Positions 19,064 to 27,012 of a DNA stretch of 53,968 nucleotides are shown in pieces. Position 1 is the first letter of the stretch; each line of letters opens with the position of its first letter. The notes under the pieces were generated by a model. It did no database searches, had not been told where the DNA came from, and saw only the letters and a program-made list of their open reading frames with translations. This stretch comes from an uncultured beta proteobacterium (GTDB lineage: Bacteria; Pseudomonadota; Gammaproteobacteria; Burkholderiales; SG8-39): assembly GCA_903928055.1 (NCBI GenBank), contig CAIYPG010000088.1, positions 1 to 53,968 of the forward strand. The letters are read 5' to 3'. Position numbers and translations under genes: made by a program.

Positions 19064-20032
19064 TTATTCCAGCTTGATGCCGCGCTGCTTGATCACCTTG
19101 GCCCAGGTCGCTACTTCTTCCCGGATCAGCCTGGCAAATTCATCCGGCGTGCTGCTTACTGCTTCGGAGCCACCCTTGGCCAGAGCATCAATCACGTCCT
19201 GGCTTTTCATCACCGTCACCACCGACTGGCTGAGCTTGTCCACAACCGGCCGCGGCGTGCCGGCAGGCGCAAGCAGACCGAACCAGACACTGGCCGTCGC
19301 ATCCGGGAAGCCGGCTTCGGCAACAGTGGGTACATCGGGCACGACAGCCGAGCGCTTCTGGCTGGTCACCGCTATCGTGCGTATCTTGCCGGCGCGTATC
19401 TGCGAGATGACGCTGGGAATGCCCTGGAAGTTCATCTCCAGTCGGCCTGCCAGCAGATCGGCGAGCGCCTCCTCGTTGCCCTTGTAAGGCACGTCACCCA
19501 GGTTGATGCCCGCGGCAACGTTCAGCAACTGGCCGGCCATGTGCTGCGTTGACCCCACGCCGGAGTGTCCGTAGCGCAGGCTGCCGGGTTTGGCCTTGGC
19601 CAGCGCCACCAGCTCCTTGAGCGTCTTGGCCGGAACATCGTTGTTGACGACGATGATGAGCGGACCGGTCGCTACCTGCGAAATGGGCGCGAAGTCCTTA
19701 ACCGGATCCCAGGACAAATTCGGATTCAGGCCGGGAATGATGGCCAGGCCCGAAGCGGTCAGCACCATGGTGTAGCCGTCCTTGGGCGCCCTGGCGACCG
19801 CCTCGATGCCCACTGCGCCGCCGGCGCCGACGCGGTTTTCCACCAACACCTGCTGGCCGATGACATCGCTCAGCTTGGCGGAGACGACTCGCGCCATGAT
19901 GTCCACCGTGCTGCCTGCGGTGAAGGGCGCAACGACGCGCAGCGGCCTGGTCGGAAATGACTGCGCCTGCGCAGCTCCCACTCCCAACATCATCAATACG
20001 GCACAACACTTCCTCATCCGATGCAAATTCAT
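19064..20032 (-). CDS. TctC/Bug-type substrate-binding protein (TctC1)
   Basis: Periplasmic binding protein of the tripartite tricarboxylate transporter (Bug) family, which captures carboxylates and related small acids. The 322-residue product has a Sec signal peptide ending AQAQ (MNLHRMRKCCAVLMMLGVGAA) and then the family opening FPTRPLRVVAPFTAGSTVDIMAR, RVGAGGAVGIE, APKDGYTMVL, WDPVKDFAPIS, the KPGSLRYGHSGVGSTQH segment and LLAPAGTPRPVV. A GGGAGAG run six bases or so before the ATG fixes the start. It lies between S1 and TctC2 in one minus-strand unit. Its closest relative here is TctC7 beside S5 (same STVDIM and QKRSA motifs). Confidence 0.93.
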   Translation of the reverse strand: MNLHRMRKCCAVLMMLGVGAAQAQSFPTRPLRVVAPFTAGSTVDIMARVVSAKLSDVIGQQVLVENRVGAGGAVGIEAVARAPKDGYTMVLTASGLAIIPGLNPNLSWDPVKDFAPISQVATGPLIIVVNNDVPAKTLKELVALAKAKPGSLRYGHSGVGSTQHMAGQLLNVAAGINLGDVPYKGNEEALADLLAGRLEMNFQGIPSVISQIRAGKIRTIAVTSQKRSAVVPDVPTVAEAGFPDATASVWFGLLAPAGTPRPVVDKLSQSVVTVMKSQDVIDALAKGGSEAVSSTPDEFARLIREEVATWAKVIKQRGIKLE

Positions 20033-20070
20033 GGTCTCTCCCTTAGTTTTTAATGGATGGTTTATTGATG

Positions 20071-21096
20071 TTATTCGTCGATTTTCTCGATATTGGCATC
20101 CTTGATGACCTTGGCCCAGCGCACCACCTCGCTCTTCATGTAGTCAGCGAAGCGCTCGGGCGTGCTGATGAAGGGCTCCACTCCCGCCCCGCGCATCTTC
20201 TCGACCACGTCAGGCATGGCGATGATCCTCTGCAACTCCGCGTTGATGCGGTTGACCGTGGCCCGCGGCGTGCCGGCCGGAGCCAGAATGCCGAACCAGG
20301 TGGTGACCTCGGCATTGTCGATACCGCTCTCCTTGGCCGTCGGCACGTTGGGCAGCGAGGCGGCACGCTGGAAATCCAGTATCCCCAATGCCTTTACCTT
20401 GCCTGTCTGCACCTGTTGCACCGCAGTGGCAAGGCCGGTCATCACCATGTCCACGTCGCCGCTCATCATGCCGACGATGGCCGGACCAGTGCCCTTGTAC
20501 GGAACATGCACCACATCGATCTTGGTCAGGCTGACAAACAACATGTTGGCCAGCGTGGTGGTGGCACCGGTACCACTGGAGCCATAGTTGGATTTGCCCG
20601 GATTGGCTCTGGCGTAGTCGATGAATTCCTTCAGGTTCCGCGCCGGCAGGTTGGCCCGTACCAGCACCACCACCGGGATCTGCGCCACCAGCCCCACCGG
20701 CGTGAAGTCCTCAAGCGGGGAGTAGTTGAGCTTCTTGTACAGGCTGGGGCTGATGGCCACCGCCGAGGACACCATCAGCAGGTTGGAGCCGTCCGGCCTG
20801 GACTTGGCCACGTATTCGGTGCCGACATTGCCGCCCGCACCCACGCGATTCTCTGGCAACACCGGCTGGCCAAGGCGCTCGGTGAGTTTGGGGCCGAGAA
20901 CGCGCCCAAGGATGTCCACGCCGCCGCCAGGCGGAAAGGGAACGATGAGATGAATGGGCTTGTCCGGAAAGGACTGCGCCTGGGCCGGAGTCGCTGCAAC
21001 CGCGCATCCCAGCACAATCGCTGCAGCGCCGGCGCGCAGCAGACTGGCCGAGAAGCTGGCCGCCGATTGGCGTGCCGGATTTTTCTGTGAATACAT
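20071..21096 (-). CDS. TctC/Bug-type substrate-binding protein (TctC2)
   Basis: 341-residue periplasmic binding protein. The frame opens at 21135, but the ATG at 21096 follows AAGGAGAGAGACAA and starts MYSQKNPARQSAASFS, so it is chosen. A long signal peptide with a twin-basic-free hydrophobic core ends ATPAQAQ, then SFPDKPIHLIVPFPPGGGVDILGR, RVGAGGNVGTEYVAKSRPDG and NPGKSNYGSSGTGA. It has the canonical GGGVDILGR ligand-loop form, unlike the EAR-type copies to the right. First gene of the minus-strand unit that ends with S1, and divergent from the S2 operon across a 365-bp region. Confidence 0.93.
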   Translation of the reverse strand: MYSQKNPARQSAASFSASLLRAGAAAIVLGCAVAATPAQAQSFPDKPIHLIVPFPPGGGVDILGRVLGPKLTERLGQPVLPENRVGAGGNVGTEYVAKSRPDGSNLLMVSSAVAISPSLYKKLNYSPLEDFTPVGLVAQIPVVVLVRANLPARNLKEFIDYARANPGKSNYGSSGTGATTTLANMLFVSLTKIDVVHVPYKGTGPAIVGMMSGDVDMVMTGLATAVQQVQTGKVKALGILDFQRAASLPNVPTAKESGIDNAEVTTWFGILAPAGTPRATVNRINAELQRIIAMPDVVEKMRGAGVEPFISTPERFADYMKSEVVRWAKVIKDANIEKIDE

Positions 21097-21192
21097 TTGT
21101 CTCTCTCCTTGTGTACTCTCGTTTTTCATGATCATCTTAGACTCATATGCTCAGTATGACGGCTGCGGTAGTCGCGGCAACTGGCGGATGCA

Positions 21193-21336
21193 TCACGATG
21201 GCTTCAGCACTTCGCCCAATCCATCCAGGCGCTGCACACGCGTTGCGGTGTTACAATACATGTCGGCACGCTCCTCCGGAGTGTAAGCCGCCACCAATTT
21301 CTTGAAACTGTTCCATAACGCCATATGGAACGGTTC
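21193..21336 (-). pseudogene. Remnant of an amidohydrolase C-terminus
   Basis: Between two stops the minus strand encodes 47 residues, ending with ALWNSFKKLVAAY, then PEERADMYCNTATRVQRLD. This is the characteristic last helix of amidohydrolase-family (PF04909-like) enzymes, with the family-type TATRV-x-RLD ending. No upstream part of the gene remains. It lies in the intergenic region between the divergent TctC2 and S2 genes, in the same district as two full amidohydrolase genes, although its tail does not resemble theirs closely. The matching is by motif recall; a profile search would decide. Confidence 0.5.
21310..21331. repeat. Inverted repeat in the divergent TctC2/S2 region
   Basis: Perfect 8-bp arms GTTCCATA and TATGGAAC with a 6-bp spacer (ACGCCA). 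A dyad of this size between divergent promoters could be an operator or a transcription stop. It also falls within the amidohydrolase remnant, so it may be a chance survivor of coding sequence. The rest of the 365 bp shows no strong promoter. Confidence 0.4.
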
Positions 21337-21461
21337 TCATTGACCGGCAGAAAATTGCTGAACATGCAGCGCCCGACATCATGGTTGACGGGCAAACGGG
21401 CAACCATCCATTGACGCTGGGGCATAATGGCGGCTGCCCTAATCACGTACAAGGTCTCGCA

Positions 21462-23111
21462 ATGAAGATCGCCATTCCGGAAGGTCAGCCCCAACCCCAC
21501 ACCCTGCAGCCGGTTGACCGTCCCCGGTCACTCGAAGGCCTGCGTATCGCGTTCCTCGACAACACCAAGGCGCCGGTGGACAAGATGCTGGTTCACCTGG
21601 AGAACCGCATGCGGGAAAAAGTGCCCGGCATGCAGCCAGTGCAGATTGCCAAGAAGGACATGGGCAAGCCCGCCTCGCCCGAAGTCATGCAGGCTCTGCA
21701 GAACGTCGATGTGGTGATCAACGCCCTCGGAGATTGAGGGTCCTGTTCGTCGTGGAGTCTCCACGACAGCATAGAACTGGAAAAGCTCGGCATTCCAACC
21801 GTGCTGCTGCAAACCACTCCCTTCGTGGGAATGATTCGCAATCAGGCCAAGGCACTTGGCATGCCCAATCTGCCCGGTGTCGTCCTTGCCCATCCCATCG
21901 CGGGTGTTCCCATCGATACGGTGTACGCGAAACTGGACGGGGCAATCGACGAAATCATCGCCAAGCTGACTTCGCCGGTGCCGGCTTCTGAAGTCGCCGC
22001 CCCTCCGGGCAAGCAGTGGCTGGAACTGGACATCGAGGACGAATGGCACGACCTGCAGCGCGAATTCATCCGGCGCGGCTGGGGCGACGGCCTGCCGCTG
22101 ATCCCGCCCACCGAGAAGCGCGTTGCCGCCATGATTGCCGGAGCCGGGCTGCCCGCCGGCCATCTGGTGAGCGTGCTCACGCCGAGGATGGGAATGGCCA
22201 CGGTGGAGAAGATCGCGGTCAATGCCGTGATGGCCGGCTGCCTGCCGCAGCATATGCCGGTGCTGGTGGCCGCGGTGGACGCGCTGGTCGACCCGCGCCT
22301 GTCGCTGAAGAACATGCAGGTGACCACGCATCCGGTATCGCCGCTGCTCATTGTCAGCGGCCCGCTCACGCAGACGCTCAACATCAACGGCAGCACCCAT
22401 GCTTTCGGACCGGGCCCCTGGTCCAACGGCGTGATCGGCCGCGCCATCCGCCTCATCCTGCTCAACATCGGCGGCGCGAAGCCGGTGGAAATCAGCAAGG
22501 CCACCATGAGCCATCCCGGCCGCTACACCTTCTGCATCGCCGAGAACGAAGCGGCCATGCCGGCCGGCTGGAAGGGCCTGCGCGCCGAACGCGGCTTTGC
22601 ACCCGAGGTGAGCACCGTGACCGTGATGGGGTGTGAAGCACCCCACAACATCAACGACCATGAAAGCATCACGGGAAGCGGTGTGCTCACGATGGTTGCC
22701 GGAACGATGGCGCAGACCGGCCAGAACAATCCCTACTACGACGGGGAAGTGCTGGTGCTGCTGGGACCGGAACATGCGTCTACCATCGCGGCCGATGGTT
22801 TCACGAAGGACGACGTGCGGCGCATCCTGTTCGAACAGGCGCTCATTCCCATGTCGCGCTGGTCTCCGGAAAACATCCAGCGCCGGCTGCGGCGCTTCCT
22901 GAACGGGCGCCACAAGGACAGTCCCCTCGATACCCTGATCGGCCCGGTGCAACGCGCCGATGACATCGTCGTCACGGTGGTGGGTGGTCCGGGCAAGCAC
23001 TCCATGTACCTGCCCACGAACGGCAAGTCCTGGTCAGTCACACGGCCCATCCTGAAACAGGACGGCAGCCCCTGGCTGCCCGCCGACTTCCCCACGAGCG
23101 AGGGCAAATGA
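21462..23111 (+). CDS. UGSC-motif selenoprotein S2 (class A), in-frame TGA = selenocysteine
   Basis: ORFs 21462-21737 and 21801-23111 are one frame joined through TGA 21735-21737, giving 549 residues with Sec92 in VVINALGDUGSCSSWSLHDS. The ATG at 21462 follows AAGG seven bases upstream. Class A landmarks are RSLEGLRIAFLDNTKAPVDK near the start, then after Sec the GIPTVLLQTTPFVGM segment, WGDGLPLIPPTEKRV, NAVMAGCLPQHMPVL, SNGVIGRAIRLILLNIGG, APHNINDHES and GKHSMYLPT. No signal peptide. It is a UGSC-motif (seleno)protein by motif; the function is unknown. First gene of a nine-gene plus-strand unit; its stop overlaps the dehydrogenase start (ATGA). GC-rich like its neighbours. Confidence 0.9.
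21735..21767 (+). promoter_or_regulatory. Selenocysteine UGA and bacterial SECIS hairpin of S2
   Basis: TGA 21735-21737, 11-nt spacer, perfect 8-bp stem GTCGTGGA (21749-21756) with TCCACGAC (21760-21767) and a three-base loop GTC. G and U begin the apical loop 20 nt after the UGA, meeting the bacterial SECIS pattern. The stem is coding sequence (S-W-S-L-H-D) and is shared base for base with S3 and S4. Confidence 0.85.
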
Positions 23112-24094
23112 TTTCCGTATTGATGTCAAAGCATGTGTACGCGGAGTTCGAGCCGCGCATCCAGGCCATCCTGAAGGAAACCGGCGCCGAGGTGAAATTC
23201 GAACTGGTCGAGCCTGAAGCTGTGCCGGTATCGGGGCCACAGGTGGACGCGGCATTCCTCACGCTGGACATCCGGCATTCGGCCGAAGGATTGAAGCGTT
23301 TCATCGAGCGCATCTCAGCGCCCGGCTTCAAGTGGGTGCACTTCCCGGGCTCCGGCGTCAGCCAGCACAAGTGGTTGCCGCCGCTGATGTCGCGCGGTGT
23401 GCGCGTCACCACCTCCACCGGCGCCAACGCCGAGTCAGTAGCCGTTACGGCGCTCACCGGCATGCTGATGCTGGCACGCCGCGCCGCCGCCTGGATCGAC
23501 GACCGGCACACCGGGCAGTGGAACACGTGGTCCGAACCGGAGGCACCGGCCGACCTTGCCGGCCAGACCGTAGTGGTGGTGGGCGTGGGCGCCATCGGCG
23601 GACGTTTTGCGCGCTTCGCGAAAATGCTGGGCATGAAGGTGATCGGCGTGCGCCGCAGTCCGCGCCGTGACGATGACGCAGCCGACAGCATCGTGCCGCC
23701 TGCGGAACTGCCGCGCCTTTTGCCCCAATGCGACTGGCTGGTGCTCACCTGCCCGCTCACCGATGACACATTCCACATGGTCAATGCTGCTGCGCTGGCA
23801 CGCATGAAGAAAAGCGCCCATGTGATCAACGTGGCGCGCGGCGAGGTGGTGGACGATTCGGCACTGATACCGGCACTTCAAGAAAACCGGATCGCCGGCG
23901 CTTACCTGGACGTGTTCCCGCAGGAACCGCCCGCTGCCGATTCGCCCGTTTGGAAACTGCCCAACCTCATCCTGTCGCCGCACATCGCCGCGCTTTCAAG
24001 CGGCAACCAGTGGCGCGCCACCGAGATCTTCATGCACAACATGGCGAGGTTCTCAAGCGGAGAAGCACTGGTGAACGAGGTGCCACGAGGGTAG
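23108..24094 (+). CDS. D-2-hydroxyacid dehydrogenase (NAD(P)-dependent)
   Basis: 328-residue enzyme of the D-isomer-specific 2-hydroxyacid dehydrogenase family, reducing a 2-oxoacid to a 2-hydroxyacid or the reverse. The nucleotide-binding motif is VVGVGAIGGRF, with catalytic Arg in NVARGEVVDDSAL, Glu in DVFPQEPPAADS and His in LSPHIAALSSGN. After the fold, an RRSPRR run in the cofactor pocket suggests an NADP preference, which I infer. It overlaps the S2 stop by ATGA, so it is translationally coupled to the selenoprotein and probably works on the same pathway. A second copy lies at 37097-38053. Confidence 0.92.
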   Translation: MISVLMSKHVYAEFEPRIQAILKETGAEVKFELVEPEAVPVSGPQVDAAFLTLDIRHSAEGLKRFIERISAPGFKWVHFPGSGVSQHKWLPPLMSRGVRVTTSTGANAESVAVTALTGMLMLARRAAAWIDDRHTGQWNTWSEPEAPADLAGQTVVVVGVGAIGGRFARFAKMLGMKVIGVRRSPRRDDDAADSIVPPAELPRLLPQCDWLVLTCPLTDDTFHMVNAAALARMKKSAHVINVARGEVVDDSALIPALQENRIAGAYLDVFPQEPPAADSPVWKLPNLILSPHIAALSSGNQWRATEIFMHNMARFSSGEALVNEVPRG

Positions 24095-24145
24095 TTGTAT
24101 TGCCCCATCGCCTTGACCGCGATCGAGTATCGAAAAGGAAATGCC

Positions 24146-24988
24146 ATGCTGATTGTTGATTCGCAGGTTCATATCTGGGGAGCCAGCACGCGGCAGCGCC
24201 CCTGGCCTGCGCCTGATGCGGGACGCGCGGCAGAACCGCACCGGCCGGTGCCGCTGGGCTATCAGGAATTGCTCACGGAAATGAATGCGGCTGGCGTACA
24301 GGCGGCGGTTATCGTACCGCCTTCCTGGGAAGGCGATTACAACGACCTGGGACTGGAGGCAGCGCGCATTCATCCCAGGCGTTTTGCCATGATGGGCAGG
24401 CTGGACACCACGCGCAAGGATGCACCGGAACGGGTGAAGACTTGGCGCTCGCAGCCTGGCATGCTGGGCCTGCGCTTCATGCTGACCCCCGGTTCGGCGC
24501 TGCTTGCCGAGGGCGCCGCCAGTTGGCTGTGGCCGGCGGCGGAAAAGGCCGGCGTACCCGTCACCCTCTCGGCGCGCGGCAACATCGCGCTGATCGGAGA
24601 GGTCGCCAGACGTCATCCGGGTCTGCGCCTTTCTATCGATCACATTGGCGCTGTTTCGGTCAAGCGTGGTGCGGAGGCTTTCCTCGGTTTTGCGGAGATA
24701 CTGGCGCTGGGTAGCCTGCCGAACGTGGCGGTGAAGGTGTCGGCGCTTCCCTGCATCAGCGGTGAACCTTATCCTTTCCGAAACACCCACGGCCACCTGC
24801 ACCAGGTCTACGAAGCCTTCGGCGCCGAACGCATGTTCTGGGGTACCGACCTATCGCGTTTTCCCTGCAGCTACAGCCTTGGCGTAAGCATGTTCACCGA
24901 GGAGTTGCCCTGGCTGAAAGGGGCGGAACTCGAACAAGTGATGGGCAAGGCGGTACTTAGATGGTTCGACTGGGGCCTGGAGGTCTGA
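24146..24988 (+). CDS. Amidohydrolase-family metal-dependent hydrolase, first copy
   Basis: 280-residue TIM-barrel hydrolase of the amidohydrolase-2 type, similar in outline to lactonases such as 2-pyrone-4,6-dicarboxylate hydrolase. The frame opens at 24095, but ATG 24146 after AAGGA gives MLIVDSQVHIWGAST, the same start as the second copy. Motifs: QVHIW (Gln at the first of the usual two His), IVPPSWEGDYNDLGL, GMLGLRFMLTPGSALL, HPGLRLSIDHIGA and FWGTDLSRFPCSYSLG. The reaction and substrate are not determinable. It follows the dehydrogenase by 51 bp in the S2 operon. Confidence 0.88.
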   Translation: MLIVDSQVHIWGASTRQRPWPAPDAGRAAEPHRPVPLGYQELLTEMNAAGVQAAVIVPPSWEGDYNDLGLEAARIHPRRFAMMGRLDTTRKDAPERVKTWRSQPGMLGLRFMLTPGSALLAEGAASWLWPAAEKAGVPVTLSARGNIALIGEVARRHPGLRLSIDHIGAVSVKRGAEAFLGFAEILALGSLPNVAVKVSALPCISGEPYPFRNTHGHLHQVYEAFGAERMFWGTDLSRFPCSYSLGVSMFTEELPWLKGAELEQVMGKAVLRWFDWGLEV

Positions 24989-25040
24989 GAATGGAGCAAA
25001 GGGCTCCGCGGCAACGCCCATTAAAAACGAGGGGGTAACT

Positions 25041-26015
25041 ATGCAGATGCATCCCGTCATCAGACGTTTCGCTGTGTTGCTGTTCGCCTTGGTCTTTCAG
25101 TCAACCGCAATGGCGCAGTCTTACCCAGGACGGCTGGTAAAGATCATCGTACCTTTTCCACCGGGGGCGGGCGCGGACACGACAGTGCGGCTGTTCACGC
25201 CCAAGTTCACCGAGCAGACCGGCCAGCAGTTCATCGTCGACAATCGCGCCGGCGCAGCCGGCAACATCGGCGTGGAAGCGGCGGCGCGCGCACCGGCCGA
25301 CGGCTACAACCTTCTGGTGATTACCGGATCGCTGCCGACCAGCATCTCGTTGTACAAGGACCTGCGCTTCGATCTGGTGCGCGATTTCGCGCCCATTGCC
25401 ATGCTCGCTACCACACCCTTCGTGATGGTGGTGCATCCCTCGGTGCCCGCGAAGACTGTAAAGGAATTCATTGCCCATGCCAAAGCCAATCCGGGCAAGA
25501 TCAACTTCGCCTCCACCGGCACCGGCGGCATCAATCACCTCGCCGGAGAACTATTCAAAAGCATGGCCGGGGTGGACATGGTGCACGTTCCCTACAAGGG
25601 CACCAGCACCGCGGTGCCCGACCTGGTCGCCGGCAACGTGTCGCTGATGTTCAGTTCCACGGTGGCATCGCTGTCGCTGGCGAGAGCGGGCAAGCTGCGC
25701 GCCTTGGCAGTCAGCACGGCGGAGCGCACCCAGGCGGCGCCGGAATTGCCCACGGTATCTGAGGCGGGAGTGCCGGGCTACGACTGCGCCAGTCTGTTTG
25801 CGCTGTTCACACCCACCGGCACGCCGCGCGACATCGTCACGCAGCTCAACGGCATGGTCAACAGGACCGCGCAAGTTCCCGAGGTCCGCGATGCCCTGCT
25901 CAGGCAGGGTGCCGAGCCTCAGGCGATGACGCCTGAGCAACTGGCAGCTTACGTGAAGAATGAGATCGCCAAGTGGGCGAAGATCGTGGCCTTAGCAAGC
26001 GTCAAGCTGGAGTAA
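25041..26015 (+). CDS. TctC/Bug-type substrate-binding protein (TctC3)
   Basis: 324-residue periplasmic binding protein with signal peptide ending TAMAQ, then KIIVPFPPGAGADTTVRLFTP. The ADTT form at the ligand loop, RAGAAGNIGVEAAARAPADG, GKINFASTGTGGINHLAGELF and VPYKGTSTAVPDL make it a near twin of TctC5 (29767-30738), which shares these motifs almost unchanged. GAGGGGGT before the ATG supports the start. It lies between the two amidohydrolase genes, in the S2 operon. Confidence 0.93.
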   Translation: MQMHPVIRRFAVLLFALVFQSTAMAQSYPGRLVKIIVPFPPGAGADTTVRLFTPKFTEQTGQQFIVDNRAGAAGNIGVEAAARAPADGYNLLVITGSLPTSISLYKDLRFDLVRDFAPIAMLATTPFVMVVHPSVPAKTVKEFIAHAKANPGKINFASTGTGGINHLAGELFKSMAGVDMVHVPYKGTSTAVPDLVAGNVSLMFSSTVASLSLARAGKLRALAVSTAERTQAAPELPTVSEAGVPGYDCASLFALFTPTGTPRDIVTQLNGMVNRTAQVPEVRDALLRQGAEPQAMTPEQLAAYVKNEIAKWAKIVALASVKLE

Positions 26016-26151
26016 CGCGGGATGACTGCATAGGGCTCGAAATAATGTGGCACGCCCGGTGGCCGGGAACCGCAAGCCGGACGGGAGGAGGCGTTGAGTC
26101 CTGGCGTCACACCGGAATTGAACGAATATTGAATATGAAGAAGGAACCACC

Positions 26152-26997
26152 ATGCTGATCGTTGATTCACAGGTTCATATCTGGGGTGCCAGCACGCCGC
26201 AGCGCCCCTGGCCCAAGGCCGGGGAGGCAGGACGCAATGCCGTAGCGCAGCGGGTTGTGCCGCTGGGCAAGCGCGAACTGCTGCGCGAGATGGATGCAGC
26301 CGGTGTGCAGAGCGTGGTCATCGTGCCGCCCTCCTGGGAGGGCGAGTACAACGACCTGGCGCTGGACGCCGCGCAGACGCATCCCAATCGCTTTGCCGTG
26401 ATGGGGCGGCTGGACATTACCGCTGCCGATGCCAGGGAAAAGATCAGAAACTGGCGCTCACAGCCGGGCATGCTGGGGCTGCGATTCCTGCTGTCGCCAG
26501 GCTCGCCGCTGCTCGAAGAGGGCGCCGATTGCTGGCTGTGGGCCGAGGCGGAGCGCCAGAGCCTGCCCATCACCCTCGCGCCGCGCGGGCAGTACAAGCT
26601 CATGGGCGAGGTGGCCAGGCGCCATCCCGGACTGCGCCTCTCCGTCGACCACATGGGCGGAGACTCGTCCAAGCGCGGTGCCGATGCCTTCCCATTCCTC
26701 GAGGAGATGCTGGCGCTGGCAAAACTTCCCAATGTCGCGGTGAAAACCTCGGCACTGCCCTGCGTGAGCGCTGAACCCTACCCGCATCCCCTCATGCAGA
26801 GCTACGTGCGGCGGGTCTATGATGCCTATGGCCCAACGCGCATGTTCTGGGGAACCGATCTGTCGCGGCTGCCTTGCAGCTACACCCTGGGCGTCACCCT
26901 GTTCACCGAGGAAATGCCCTGGCTGATAGGCGAGGAACTAGAGCAGGTAATGGGCAAGGCTGTGTGCAACTGGTTCGGCTGGAATCTTAAAATCTGA
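26152..26997 (+). CDS. Amidohydrolase-family metal-dependent hydrolase, second copy
   Basis: 281-residue paralogue of the 24146 gene: MLIVDSQVHIWGASTPQRPWP, IVPPSWEGEYNDLALDA, GMLGLRFLLSPGSPLLEEG, HPGLRLSVDHMGGDSSKRG and MFWGTDLSRLPCSYTLGVT are all shared. It also has Gln in place of the first His of the usual metal motif. GAAGGAA precedes the ATG. The next gene (S3) starts 15 bp after its stop, so the two are one transcription unit. Together with the first copy, it suggests block duplication of an amidohydrolase-tctC-UGSC module. Confidence 0.88.
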   Translation: MLIVDSQVHIWGASTPQRPWPKAGEAGRNAVAQRVVPLGKRELLREMDAAGVQSVVIVPPSWEGEYNDLALDAAQTHPNRFAVMGRLDITAADAREKIRNWRSQPGMLGLRFLLSPGSPLLEEGADCWLWAEAERQSLPITLAPRGQYKLMGEVARRHPGLRLSVDHMGGDSSKRGADAFPFLEEMLALAKLPNVAVKTSALPCVSAEPYPHPLMQSYVRRVYDAYGPTRMFWGTDLSRLPCSYTLGVTLFTEEMPWLIGEELEQVMGKAVCNWFGWNLKI

Positions 26998-27012
26998 GTG
27001 CGGAGTCAATTC

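Noticed and set aside
17968..19077. Plus-strand ORF spanning the S1 UGA
   Set aside because: It is opposite to S1, whose read-through protein matches three paralogues; this frame has no conserved feature.
21204..21500. 98-codon minus-strand ORF in the TctC2/S2 intergenic region
   Set aside because: It runs through the S2 start and in a different frame from the amidohydrolase remnant; no conserved motif.
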